Shown: positions 48,300 to 57,337 of the stretch, in pieces | Numbering within the stretch: the first letter of the stretch is position 1 | Layout of the letters: each line of letters begins with the position of its first letter | Source: CAYNRA01 sp046296415 | GTDB taxonomy: Bacteria > Bacteroidota > Bacteroidia > Cytophagales > Spirosomataceae | Length of the DNA: 64,000 nt | Assembly: GCA_046296415.1 (NCBI GenBank) | Contig: JBKBLN010000002.1 | Coordinates: 62,001 to 126,000 of the forward strand | Direction of reading: 5' to 3' | Translations under genes and position numbers: made by a program | Notes under the pieces: model-generated | Seen by the model: the letters and a program-made list of their open reading frames with translations, nothing else | The model's database searches: none | Told to the model about the DNA's origin: nothing

Positions 48300-49323
48300 A
48301 AATGTTATAGCCGTCCTTCTCGTCGTGACCACAACCATCACTGCGACTTTATCTTTTTACTTTTGGCAAGTGGCTAAAAGTCCCAACCTGAATGTCGATG
48401 GTAAAGAAACCTTCGTATTGTACATTCCAAACGGTGCTACCTATGAGCAAGTGGTTGATTCGTTGCACAAACACAAAATTATCCATGACGAAATCGGATT
48501 TCAATTTTTAACGAAATGGACCAACTACCGGGAAAGTGTTCGTCCGGGTCGATATGAAATCCCCCCCAATTCGGGCAACAAGGAAATCGTGGACAAATTG
48601 AGAAGAGGGACTGAGGATCCGGTGAAGTTAACTTTCAATAATGTTCGGACAGTGGACGATTTAGTCAAGAAAATCGGCACCAAACTTTCCTTTAATGGTT
48701 CAGACTTGAAGGCCTTGCTCTCCGACCCCGCGGTATGTCAGAAATATGGTTTTTCAACCGAGACCATTCTGAGCATGTTTTTGCCTGATACCTATTTTAT
48801 TTATTGGACATCCGATGCCTCCAGTTTTGTCGATCGGATGCATGCCGAGTACAAAAAATTCTGGAATGAGGAGCGTTTAGGACAAGCCAAATCCATCAAC
48901 ATGACTCCCGTACAAGTCGCTATCATGGCGTCCATCGTGCAATCCGAGACCAACAAGATTGACGAAATGCCTCGTGTGGCGGGTGTGTATGTCAATCGGT
49001 TGGCCATCAATATGCCATTGCAAGCCGATCCGACAGTGAAATTTGCCGTGGGTGACTTCAGTATCAAACGAATCATGGAAAAACATTTAGCCATTAATTC
49101 TCCGTACAATACGTACCGCAACACCGGATTGCCCCCCGGTCCCATTGCCTTGCCTGAGCGAGCTGCGTTAAAGGCGGTATTGGAGTATGAGAAACACGGG
49201 TACATTTATTTTTGTGCCAAAGAAGATTTCTCGGGCTACCACAACTTTGCTGAAAGCTACGAGGAACACCTCGTATTTGCCAAAAAATACCAAGACGCCC
49301 TCAATGCCAACCAAATCAGATAA
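48286..49323 (+). CDS. mltG: endolytic transglycosylase MltG
   Basis: 345 aa with one N-terminal membrane helix (VIAVLLVVTTTITATLSFYF), a LysM-like region, and the YceG domain: FLPDTYFIYW, catalytic Glu in MASIVQSETNKIDEMPRVAGVYVNRL, LQADPTVKFAVGD, SPYNTYRNTGLPPGPI. It cleaves nascent glycan strands and ends their elongation. Co-transcribed with hisS and the thioesterase. Confidence 0.95.
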   Translation: MLRNKNVIAVLLVVTTTITATLSFYFWQVAKSPNLNVDGKETFVLYIPNGATYEQVVDSLHKHKIIHDEIGFQFLTKWTNYRESVRPGRYEIPPNSGNKEIVDKLRRGTEDPVKLTFNNVRTVDDLVKKIGTKLSFNGSDLKALLSDPAVCQKYGFSTETILSMFLPDTYFIYWTSDASSFVDRMHAEYKKFWNEERLGQAKSINMTPVQVAIMASIVQSETNKIDEMPRVAGVYVNRLAINMPLQADPTVKFAVGDFSIKRIMEKHLAINSPYNTYRNTGLPPGPIALPERAALKAVLEYEKHGYIYFCAKEDFSGYHNFAESYEEHLVFAKKYQDALNANQIR

Positions 49324-49732
49324 GTTTTTCTCGTTTGACTTCACCTATCGGGTTCGCTACGCAGATGTCGATCAAATGGGATACATGTACTACGGCAACT
49401 ATGCCCGATTGTATGAAATCGGGCGTGTGGAGGCCATTCGGTCGCTCGGCTTACGGTATAAAGATCTGGAGGAACGAGGCGTGATGATGCCCGTGTATGA
49501 AAATAAATCCAGGTATTTGGTGCCGGTTCGGTACGATGAATTGGTGACCATCCGGACGCAGATACGAGAGATGCCGAAAGTACGAATTGTATTTTACTAC
49601 GAAATTTTGTCAGAATCCGATCAATTGCTGCATACTGGGGAAACCACCTTGGTCTTTATGAATTCAACGACCCAAAAGATCATTCCAACCCCTACGGAAA
49701 TTACGGATGCTTTAAAACCGTTTTTTTTGTAG
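49304..49732 (+). CDS. acyl-CoA thioesterase, 4HBT (YbgC/FadM-like)
   Basis: 142 aa from the ATG at 49304, which overlaps the last 20 bp of mltG. Hotdog fold: YRVRYADVDQMGYMYYGNYARLYEIGRVEAIRSLGL carries the catalytic Asp of the family. It hydrolyses acyl-CoA thioesters; the true substrate is open. Confidence 0.9.
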   Translation: MPTKSDKFFSFDFTYRVRYADVDQMGYMYYGNYARLYEIGRVEAIRSLGLRYKDLEERGVMMPVYENKSRYLVPVRYDELVTIRTQIREMPKVRIVFYYEILSESDQLLHTGETTLVFMNSTTQKIIPTPTEITDALKPFFL

Positions 49733-49784
49733 CAAATTGGTCAAACCTTCGTAAACTTGTTTTGTTAACGACTTCGACCCAACA

Positions 49785-50684
49785 ATGAAAGCCATTTCCC
49801 AATGGATACAACATTATTTACAAGGGATTCACCTTTTTGGGAGTCAGGTTTCGCTATTTGATGTCATTGAGATACTTTGGCGAAAAATTGTCACATTTGA
49901 TATAGACCAGCGTGCAGCTGCGGTTTCCTACAGTTTGATCTTGGCCGTGTTTCCGGGAATCATCTTTTTGTTTACCCTGATCCCCTATTTCCCGGTGGAA
50001 CAAGTCGATACCTATGTACTAACCTTTTTAGAAACCATTCTACCGTCTGAGCTATATACAGCGGCGGCCAGTACCATTGATGAAATCGTTTCCAAAAGAC
50101 GTTCGGACATCCTTTCCTTTGGTTTTTTGTTTTCACTCTATGCCGCCACCAACGGCACATTGGCTTTGATGCGCGCTTTTAACATGACCTTGGAAACCGA
50201 GGACAAACGGACCTTCTTTCAGGCACGGTGGGTAGCGGTCTGGTTGACGTTTATATTAATTTTGGTTTTGGTCTTAGCGGTAGCAGTATTGATCATTGGG
50301 CAACTGGTTCTTCAGTTTTTAGTCAATGAGCAATATGTTAGCGAAAATACCTCCTTTTTGGGAGTTCGACTTCTCTTGTATTTTGCCATCTTCCTCATTT
50401 TCTTTTTCGGGATTTCCGTTATTTACTACTTTGCTCCTAACGTCCGAAAACGCATCCGATTTTTCAATATTGGAGCCTTTCTGGCCTCTGTGCTTTGTAT
50501 TTTGGCCACCAATGGCTTCTCGTACTACATCGCCAATTTCAACTCGTATAATAAATTGTATGGATCGATCGGGACGTTGATCGGTTTAATGATCTGGATA
50601 TACCTTGTTTCCTTAATTTTGATCCTTGGTTTTGAAATTAACTTCAGTGTACGAGATGCCATCACCAAAAAAAGAACGTGTTAA
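49785..50684 (+). CDS. YihY/virulence factor BrkB family membrane protein
   Basis: 299 aa with six hydrophobic segments and the family blocks RAAAVSYSLILAVFPGIIFLFTLIPYFP, ATNGTLALMRAFNMTLETEDKR and LIGLMIWIYLVSLILILGFEIN. Formerly misnamed RNase BN. Inner-membrane, role unclear. Ends 4 bp inside the convergent tcdA gene. Confidence 0.9.
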   Translation: MKAISQWIQHYLQGIHLFGSQVSLFDVIEILWRKIVTFDIDQRAAAVSYSLILAVFPGIIFLFTLIPYFPVEQVDTYVLTFLETILPSELYTAAASTIDEIVSKRRSDILSFGFLFSLYAATNGTLALMRAFNMTLETEDKRTFFQARWVAVWLTFILILVLVLAVAVLIIGQLVLQFLVNEQYVSENTSFLGVRLLLYFAIFLIFFFGISVIYYFAPNVRKRIRFFNIGAFLASVLCILATNGFSYYIANFNSYNKLYGSIGTLIGLMIWIYLVSLILILGFEINFSVRDAITKKRTC

Positions 50685-51469
50685 TCTTTTAGTTGGGTTT
50701 TCTTGATGCGCTTACTTTTAGGTCGATTGGTCTTCTCAATGGGTTCACCCAATAATAATCGAATGGCCACCGAGGCTACGGTTCCACCAAATGCAGCAGG
50801 TAGATACGAGATGGTTCCGTAAGCAGATCGCTTAAAATTGGATCCATCGGTCATGATCAAAGAATCTTTCCGTACTTTTTCAATTGAAAAAACGGACCAT
50901 ACTCCCTTTTTTACACCCATTTTTTTGATTCGCTTGCGGATGTATTGGGCAAATCCACATTCCCATGTATCGAATAAGTCGGTTACTCGAAGTTGGGTCG
51001 GGTCCATTTTTCCACCTGCCCCCATGGAGCTAACCACCACTTGACCTTTTTTGTAGGCCGTGGAAACCAGTGTTAATTTTGGTGTAATGCTATCAATGCA
51101 ATCCAGCACCACGTCAAACTTGGTTTCCAAGATTTCCTCGCACCTAGCAGGATCTAAGAATTCCCGAACGACATGTAACGTGAGTTCTGGATTGATGGCC
51201 AATAAACGCTCAGCCATGTACTCAGCCTTCGATTGCCCGTGGTTGGTGGCTAGGGCAGGAAGCTGACGATTCCTATTGGACGGATCCACCACATCTCCAT
51301 CCACAATGGTCATTTCGCCCACGCCCGCCCGGCAGATAAATTCGGCGGCGAAGGAGCCTACTCCCCCAAGTCCAACGACCAGAACATGGGAATTTTGTAA
51401 TTTGTCAATCTGGGAAGGCCCAATCAATGCCTCGGTCCGGGAAAGCCAGGAGGTATCCTTTTTTGTCAT
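50681..51469 (-). CDS. tcdA: tRNA threonylcarbamoyladenosine dehydratase
   Basis: 262 aa from the ATG at 51469 (coupled ATGA with the upstream gene's stop). ThiF/E1 fold: SRTEALIGPSQIDKLQNSHVLVVGLGGVGSFAAEFICRAGVG, VDPSNRNRQLPA, DVVLDCIDSITPKLTL, SSMGAGGKMDPTQLRVTDL. It dehydrates t6A37 of ANN-decoding tRNAs to the cyclic form. Confidence 0.92.
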   Translation of the reverse strand: MTKKDTSWLSRTEALIGPSQIDKLQNSHVLVVGLGGVGSFAAEFICRAGVGEMTIVDGDVVDPSNRNRQLPALATNHGQSKAEYMAERLLAINPELTLHVVREFLDPARCEEILETKFDVVLDCIDSITPKLTLVSTAYKKGQVVVSSMGAGGKMDPTQLRVTDLFDTWECGFAQYIRKRIKKMGVKKGVWSVFSIEKVRKDSLIMTDGSNFKRSAYGTISYLPAAFGGTVASVAIRLLLGEPIEKTNRPKSKRIKKTQLKD

Positions 51470-52122
51470 AGTTGTGTAAAAAGCAAATAATTTTCTTCCA
51501 TTTTTTCTTGAACACGATCCAACGTCCAGCCAATTCGTTGACTGAATTCTTGATAAACCCATTCAATCCCGACTTGTTGGGAATCCGTTTCAAGTAAAAT
51601 TTGATCGATATTGGATTCCAAAAATTCCGGCGAAAAGGATGTCGGAATTCGATGGTCTAAGGACAAATAAAATCCCCTTTTGAAAAGTGCCTCAGCCAAT
51701 TGGCTGTTTTTATGAAAACCATGCACCAGCATTGGAATTTTAGGCCGCCAAACCTTTTGAATGGCAATAAGCTCATCATAGGCCCTCACGCAGTGAATGA
51801 TCAAAGGCTTTCGAGTTTCCATAGCCCACTTAAGTTGCTGGATGAATACCTCCTCTTGTAACTCTAGGGGCGTTGTCACGAGACGATCCAAACCACATTC
51901 GCCGATGGCTTTGACTTGAGGCTGGGATAAGGCTCTATACACCCAATCCAATTGCATTTTCCAGTCGACGGAATGTATCGCAGCCGGATGCAATCCCACC
52001 GAGCAGCTCGACCCACCGGGATTTTCCGGTACATCCTCCGGAGTGAGCTGCGCTGGAACGTCCCATTGTACAATTTCAATATCGGTCGATGAACTTTGGT
52101 GGGTATGGATGTTTATAAACAA
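51466..52122 (-). CDS. TatD-family hydrolase
   Basis: About 218 aa if it starts at the TTG at 52122, just before INIHTHQ; the longer frame would overlap the divergent GNAT gene. Metal ligands of the TatD/amidohydrolase fold: N-terminal H-T-H, GECGLDR (Glu), IIHCVRAYDEL (His), HGFHKN (His) and LLETDSQQ (Asp). Likely a metal-dependent DNase or deacylase. Start uncertain. Confidence 0.8.
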   Translation of the reverse strand: MFINIHTHQSSSTDIEIVQWDVPAQLTPEDVPENPGGSSCSVGLHPAAIHSVDWKMQLDWVYRALSQPQVKAIGECGLDRLVTTPLELQEEVFIQQLKWAMETRKPLIIHCVRAYDELIAIQKVWRPKIPMLVHGFHKNSQLAEALFKRGFYLSLDHRIPTSFSPEFLESNIDQILLETDSQQVGIEWVYQEFSQRIGWTLDRVQEKMEENYLLFTQL

Positions 52123-52153
52123 AGGGTTTCTTAATTTTAGACAAAAATACAAA

Positions 52154-52624
52154 ATGTCGATGGAAGTCCGAATTCTCCCCTTCAACCAACTCCCTATTCA
52201 TGATTTATATCAGTCGTTGAAACTTCGGCAAGATGTTTTTATGTTGGAACAAGCCTGTTTGTTTTCCGACATGGATAACCTCGATCTGAAAGCGTGGCAT
52301 GTCGTGGGTAAGTTTGAAAAGCAGGTAGTCGCCTACACCCGGATTTTTGGCCCTGGGGAATACTATCCAGGATTTACATCCATTGGGCGGGTCGTTGCCT
52401 CGCCGGCGCATCGAAAATGTGGTTATGGTCGAAAAATCATGGAGGTATCCATCCAGTATTGTCTGAATCAATGGCCTGATATCCCCGTCAAAATCGGGGC
52501 GCAACAGTATTTAGAGGCTTTTTATCAATCCCTGGGCTTTGAATCAACAGGCCCAACGTACATCGAAGATGGCATTCCACACGTATACATGACTTTGGAT
52601 CAAAAAAAAAGTCCCCTTTCCTAA
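52154..52624 (+). CDS. GNAT acetyltransferase, ElaA-like
   Basis: 156 aa from the ATG at 52154; upstream in-frame sequence belongs to the divergent tatD start. LRQDVFMLEQACLFSDMDNLDLKAWHVVG, RIFGPGEYYPGFTSIGRVVASPAHRKCGYGRKIM and KIGAQQYLEAFYQSLGFESTGPTYIEDGIPHVYM fit ElaA. Its 3' end contains the can terminator. Confidence 0.88.
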   Translation: MSMEVRILPFNQLPIHDLYQSLKLRQDVFMLEQACLFSDMDNLDLKAWHVVGKFEKQVVAYTRIFGPGEYYPGFTSIGRVVASPAHRKCGYGRKIMEVSIQYCLNQWPDIPVKIGAQQYLEAFYQSLGFESTGPTYIEDGIPHVYMTLDQKKSPLS

Positions 52625-52639
52625 ATTGAAAAGGGGACT
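52600..52639 (-). terminator. intrinsic terminator of can
   Basis: On the minus strand AGTCCCCTTT pairs with AAAGGGGACT, followed by a run of T (plus-strand A9). It lies inside the end of the convergent GNAT gene. Confidence 0.85.
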
Positions 52640-52644
52640 GTGGC

Positions 52645-53328
52645 TTAGGCCATGGCCTCAATTAAGGATTGAGGGCCCGTTTGTTCTGCATAATCATCGA
52701 AACGATAGATTTTTTCGATAAACTGGGCCTCACCCGGTTGAATTTCACAGATGGTGTTGATCAAACCTGTCGACAGGTCCAAAACCCATCCATGCAAATA
52801 AGGCATGTGGTCGTTTTGCCAGGCATGTTGAATGATGGAAGTCTTGGCTAAGTTGCGTACTTGTTCCCTTACATTCAATTCGGTCAAACGCTGCGCCCGA
52901 GCATCTTCATCTTGAATGGCATCGAGCTCCTCTTCATACTTGATGTACACATCCTTGATGTTTCGAAGCCATTTGTTGATCAATCCTAGGTCCTTATTAC
53001 CCATAGCAGCCCTCACTCCTCCACAGTTGGTATGGCCCACGACCATGATATGTTTTACTTTCAACACCTCAACGGCATATTGAAGCACACTGAGCATGTT
53101 CAAGTCGGTATGAATAACTAAATTAGCCACATTACGATGGACAAAAATTTCACCGGGCTTGGTATTGGTCAATAAGTCAGCTGGGGCCCGGGAATCCGCG
53201 CAGCCTATCCACAAATACTCGGGTTTTTGTGATTTGGCCAGATCTTTAAAATATTCAGGGTGTTGGGTTAATGTCTCCTCAGCCCACACACGGTTGGCAT
53301 CAAGAAGAGTTTGATACGACTTATTCAT
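52645..53328 (-). CDS. can: beta-class carbonic anhydrase
   Basis: 227 aa. Zinc ligands and dyad: WIGCADSRAPADLL (Cys, Asp-Arg), HRNVAN, and VVGHTNCGGVRAAM (His, Cys). The length and the LINKWLRNIKDVY helix fit the plant/bacterial type. It interconverts CO2 and bicarbonate. It starts 2 bp after the SulP transporter gene ends, implying a bicarbonate uptake-and-use unit. Confidence 0.96.
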   Translation of the reverse strand: MNKSYQTLLDANRVWAEETLTQHPEYFKDLAKSQKPEYLWIGCADSRAPADLLTNTKPGEIFVHRNVANLVIHTDLNMLSVLQYAVEVLKVKHIMVVGHTNCGGVRAAMGNKDLGLINKWLRNIKDVYIKYEEELDAIQDEDARAQRLTELNVREQVRNLAKTSIIQHAWQNDHMPYLHGWVLDLSTGLINTICEIQPGEAQFIEKIYRFDDYAEQTGPQSLIEAMA

Positions 53329-53330
53329 TT

Positions 53331-54866
53331 TTAATTAGCAGTAAGTAGTTGAGAACGTGATATGTCAATAAATTCGATGGTAATATTTTGATTAGGAGCT
53401 TCTTCCCGTGAGAAATCCTCCCAGGTTTGAAGAATATCAAAATCGATAAAAGAAGCCTTGGAGGCATCCAGAATGAGGTGATCTCCGGGTTCTACTTTGG
53501 CAAGCCACCGGACAAATTCCGCTCGATTGTAAAAGAATACATCTTTTTCAAAGGTGATGATCACTTGATTACCGATTCGTTTTCCTTTAATGGCGGAAGA
53601 AAAATTAGTATATAGCACAAAACCAATTCCAACGATTAGTCCAATGCCTATACCTACCAGTAAATCGGTTAATACAATCGCCACAATCGTCACCATAAAC
53701 GGGATGAATTGATCCCACCCGTCTTGAAAGACGCGTCGAAGAGTTGCCGGGCTAGTTAGCTTATACCCCACCATGAGTAAAATAGCCGCCAGCGAAGCTA
53801 ATGGGATCAAATTGAGGTAGGATGGAATGAATACGACACTGATTAGAAGAAGCAAACCATGGACCACTGTAGCCATTTTGGTTTTACCTCCCGCCTGAAT
53901 ATTGGCCGAACTGCGTACAATCACTTGTGTGATGGGAATGCCCCCTACCAAACCGGAGGCAATATTTCCGATACCTTGTGCCACAAGTTCTCGGTTGGTG
54001 GGTGTGATAGCACGGGCCGGATCCAACCGATCGGTGGCCTCAACGCACAATAATGTTTCAATGGAGGCAATAATGGCAATGACACCCGCGGTTTTCCAAA
54101 TCAAGCCCATGCGCAAGCCAGACCAATCCGGAAATACAAGAAAATCTCCCATTGCAGACCAGTCGGAGGCGACAGGCAAAGACACGACATGGGCATCACC
54201 TAATTTCCAGTCGTTGAAAACCAACGAATTCAGAAGTACCCCCAAAAATACAACAACCAATGGACCTGGAATCAGTTGAATTAACGTAAACTTTTTTCCT
54301 TTTTCCCACGCAATCAGAACCAGTAAGCTTAGCAAACCAATGGTGGCAGCACCTGGGAGAAAGAAATCGAAGACCTGGATTAATTCGGAAAAGGTTGTTT
54401 GTCCGTCTGGCTGGAAGAAACTATTTTCCCCCCAGGGATCACCATCCACGCCCAAGGCATGTGGAATTTGCTTGAGAATGATCAGTATCCCTATGGCAGC
54501 TAGCATGCCCTTGATCACAGAGGATGGAAAATAGTAAGCGATCTTACCGGCGCCCAACCATCCCAGGAATATCTGGAAAATTCCGGCCAGTACCACCGCC
54601 ACTAAAAAGAGGTCAAATTGACCAATATCCTGTATGGCGTTAAATACGATCACCGTCAATCCAGCGGCAGGCCCAGAGACTCCCAGATTAGAGCCACTTA
54701 CCATACCTGCGATGATTCCACCAGCAATACCGGCAATGACCCCTGAGATCAAAGGGGCTCCCGAGGCCAAAGCAATACCCAAACAGAGGGGCAAAGCCAC
54801 TAAAAATACAACCAAACCAGCTGGGATATCTTTTCCCAGTTGACTCGAAAATGACAAATTTTTCAT
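53331..54866 (-). CDS. SulP-family anion transporter (probable bicarbonate)
   Basis: 511 aa. N-terminal DIPAGLVVFLVALPLCLGIALASGAPLISGVIAG, about 12-14 membrane segments, the family block TDRLDPARAITPTNRELVAQGIGNIASGLVGGIPIT, and a C-terminal STAS domain (about 430-511). The direct link to can makes bicarbonate the likeliest substrate. Confidence 0.92.
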   Translation of the reverse strand: MKNLSFSSQLGKDIPAGLVVFLVALPLCLGIALASGAPLISGVIAGIAGGIIAGMVSGSNLGVSGPAAGLTVIVFNAIQDIGQFDLFLVAVVLAGIFQIFLGWLGAGKIAYYFPSSVIKGMLAAIGILIILKQIPHALGVDGDPWGENSFFQPDGQTTFSELIQVFDFFLPGAATIGLLSLLVLIAWEKGKKFTLIQLIPGPLVVVFLGVLLNSLVFNDWKLGDAHVVSLPVASDWSAMGDFLVFPDWSGLRMGLIWKTAGVIAIIASIETLLCVEATDRLDPARAITPTNRELVAQGIGNIASGLVGGIPITQVIVRSSANIQAGGKTKMATVVHGLLLLISVVFIPSYLNLIPLASLAAILLMVGYKLTSPATLRRVFQDGWDQFIPFMVTIVAIVLTDLLVGIGIGLIVGIGFVLYTNFSSAIKGKRIGNQVIITFEKDVFFYNRAEFVRWLAKVEPGDHLILDASKASFIDFDILQTWEDFSREEAPNQNITIEFIDISRSQLLTAN

Positions 54867-54930
54867 GTAAATGCAGTAAGTTTGTTTGTTGTCTTGGTTT
54901 TACCAAGTTATAGGCAGATCGAACAGACAC

Positions 54931-55209
54931 TTAACAACTGCATTCGGGCGGGGGGGTGGAGAGGAGAGGAAGGACACTGATCAATCCAGTGCCTTGCGTG
55001 TAAATAGGTGTATAACTTACAAGGTAGATCAAAAAATCAAACGTCCAAACGGAAGGCTCCAATTGATCCTCCAATGGAATATCCAGCAGATCATTGAGCT
55101 GTTGTGCACTCACAACCTCTTCCATGATCATTTTATTAATGCCTGTAGCCACTGGTATGAAAGTTACCAGGGTCAGCCAAAGGGTGATATGAAAGATCTT
55201 GGACCACAT
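54931..55209 (-). CDS. small secreted/membrane hypothetical protein
   Basis: 92 aa from the ATG at 55209. Hydrophobic N-terminus (WSKIFHITLWLTLVTFIPVATGI), a polar middle with LNDLLDIPLEDQLEPSVW, a second hydrophobic stretch and a Pro/Cys end. It lies upstream of the SulP gene on the same strand. No family recognised; moderate coding look. Confidence 0.5.
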   Translation of the reverse strand: MWSKIFHITLWLTLVTFIPVATGINKMIMEEVVSAQQLNDLLDIPLEDQLEPSVWTFDFLIYLVSYTPIYTQGTGLISVLPLLSTPPPECSC

Positions 55210-55261
55210 AATAATCAAAAATAAAAAAATCTTTTAAAAGTACCAATTTAGGCAGAAGATA

Positions 55262-56473
55262 ATGTTGGAATCCTCGTATATAACCCAAGCTATTGCAACC
55301 CTTCAAGTCCTTGAGCAAGAGGAAATTTCGGATATCAATTCCTATATTCTAAAAAATCCTTTAAAGTGGGATCCCGAAAAGCTACGAATACTGGCTGATC
55401 AATGGAACTTTAAAAAGAAATCCAAAGAAAAGCTGGGTCCATGGCATCCAGCATTTGAAGGTTTGATTGGCCCTCCGAAACTTTCTTGGGAACAGGCTTC
55501 ATCGTATTGGACATCGCAATGGAAAGCCGAGCATGTGCATCCGGGTGAACGGTGGGTCGATATGACAGGTGGCTGGGGTATGGATTCCCTATTTTTTGCC
55601 AAAGCAGGAGCCCAAGTAACCCACTGTGAACTACAACCTATTTTAAGTGACATTGTCGCATTTAACGCACGCCAAATGGGTATCCCTTTGGAAACCTTTA
55701 CTGGATCGTCCTTTGACTTTCTAGAATCCACCTCCGAGCCAATCGATGTGCTATATATTGATCCGGCTCGACGGGATGCTCAAAAAAGAAAAGTTGTTCG
55801 CTTGAAGGATTTAACACCCAATCTTTCCCCCCATTGGGAGTTACTACTTCAACGGTCGAACCGAATCCTCCTTAAATTGTCCCCCATGATGGATATTCAG
55901 GAAATAGTATCCGAAATTCCGAATGTCCGATCCATCACCTTGTTATCGGTGCGAAATGAATTAAAAGAAGTCGTCGTAGAAGCCAGTCGGCACGGACACG
56001 AACCTATTCAGTGGAAAACTGTCGAGTTCCCGGCAGAAGGTGATCCCATTTCGTTTCAATATTTTCCGGATAAAGAAGATCCCGGCGTTACTTCCTACGC
56101 CGAACCTCGTCTTTATCTATATGAACCACTCGTGGGTATTCTAAAGCTAGGAGCCTTTCATCAGATCGGAGCTGCCTGGGGATTGGCGAAATTACACCCC
56201 AATACTCATTTATACACAAGTGATGATTTAAAGTTGGATTTTCCAGGACGAATTTTTGAAGTTAAGGCAAGTTTTCGACCTAAACCAGACCTGGTAGGTA
56301 AAGAACTAGGCAAACCCATTCCGGCCAACATCTTGGTCCGAAATTACGGTGAAAATGGGGAAGATTTAGCTAAAAAATGGCATTTAAAAGCAAAAGACGC
56401 GATACAATTTCTTATTTTTACTCAAACCATTGCCCACAAAAAAGGGGTATTTTTAGCCCACCGTTTAAAATGA
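55262..56473 (+). CDS. THUMP-like domain class I SAM methyltransferase
   Basis: 403 aa. N-terminal helical region, then WVDMTGGWGMDSLFFAKAGAQVTHCELQPIL (motif I), VLYIDPARRD (motif IV-like DPAR, as in RsmD/RlmI relatives), LLKLSPMMDI, and a C-terminal THUMP-like/PUA-like part. Probably modifies RNA. Stop overlaps the next gene's start (ATGATGA). Confidence 0.85.
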   Translation: MLESSYITQAIATLQVLEQEEISDINSYILKNPLKWDPEKLRILADQWNFKKKSKEKLGPWHPAFEGLIGPPKLSWEQASSYWTSQWKAEHVHPGERWVDMTGGWGMDSLFFAKAGAQVTHCELQPILSDIVAFNARQMGIPLETFTGSSFDFLESTSEPIDVLYIDPARRDAQKRKVVRLKDLTPNLSPHWELLLQRSNRILLKLSPMMDIQEIVSEIPNVRSITLLSVRNELKEVVVEASRHGHEPIQWKTVEFPAEGDPISFQYFPDKEDPGVTSYAEPRLYLYEPLVGILKLGAFHQIGAAWGLAKLHPNTHLYTSDDLKLDFPGRIFEVKASFRPKPDLVGKELGKPIPANILVRNYGENGEDLAKKWHLKAKDAIQFLIFTQTIAHKKGVFLAHRLK

Positions 56474-57297
56474 TGAAGAAATCAATTCTCTTGTTGTCTT
56501 TTCTATTTAGTTCGATTGTCAGCAATGCGCAATTGCCGGTATTTCAAAGTAAAGAACTTGTTCTAGAGCAAGTTAAATCGGGGTATTATGTTCTTCTTCC
56601 TTCAACAGATGTTACCCAAATTATTGAATCATGGCAACGATTTTTACAACGGGAGGGAAAGCTTCAGAAAAATGACCTAACGATTTTTCAAGTCTCTCAA
56701 CCGACCTCCGCTTGGTTGCGAGACTTAGAAATAACCATGTTAAGCAGTCAAATTACCGCAGGTAAAGGATTTACCAAGGTTTTTTGTGCCTTTGAATCCA
56801 CGGGACGCACCAGGAACACGGATTTCCTTCGAAATACAGAGGTTGTGGCCTGGTTCCAACCATTTATCAACGAAGTTTTGGCCATGGAGGGCAAAAAAAT
56901 GTTGGGATTGGAACTAGATCAACTGCAAGCTGAGCAAAAATCTATGGATCGGGATGTGGCCCGGCTTCAATCTTCCATCGAGCGAAATTTGAAACAACAA
57001 AATAAACTAGATGCCTCGATTCGAAACACCCCGGAGGAATTGAGTAAAATTATTTCAGAAAAAGAGGAATTAACCCAATCTCTCCTCCAACAAGATGTCT
57101 CGGAAGAGGAACTGATCAAACAATCAGCCAAAAAGGAAAAAAGCATTTCCCGAATAAAATCGCAAGCCAAAAAGCAAGAAAAACAGCTATCGAGCAAAGA
57201 ACGGGCCCTTCAAAAACTTCGTACCGAATTTCTACAAAAAGAGAAAGAAAGAAAACAACATGCAGAAGTCTTGAACAGTAAACCTCCTCGGTCCTAA
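56470..57297 (+). CDS. secreted coiled-coil hypothetical protein
   Basis: 275 aa from the ATG at 56470. Signal peptide KKSILLLSFLFSSIVSNAQ, a small N-terminal globular part with SQPTSAWLRDLEITMLSSQITAGKGFTKVFCAFESTGRTRNTDFLR, then a long coiled coil from residue about 140. Bacteroidota-specific look; function unknown. Confidence 0.75.
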   Translation: MMKKSILLLSFLFSSIVSNAQLPVFQSKELVLEQVKSGYYVLLPSTDVTQIIESWQRFLQREGKLQKNDLTIFQVSQPTSAWLRDLEITMLSSQITAGKGFTKVFCAFESTGRTRNTDFLRNTEVVAWFQPFINEVLAMEGKKMLGLELDQLQAEQKSMDRDVARLQSSIERNLKQQNKLDASIRNTPEELSKIISEKEELTQSLLQQDVSEEELIKQSAKKEKSISRIKSQAKKQEKQLSSKERALQKLRTEFLQKEKERKQHAEVLNSKPPRS

Positions 57298-57305
57298 ATA
57301 GTATA

Positions 57306-57336
57306 TAGGCCACCTCGCCAGAGGTGGCCTTTTTTT
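57306..57336. terminator. intrinsic terminator between convergent genes
   Basis: AGGCCACCTC-GCCA-GAGGTGGCCT perfect 10-bp stem followed by seven T on the plus strand. Confidence 0.9.
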
Positions 57337-57337
57337 G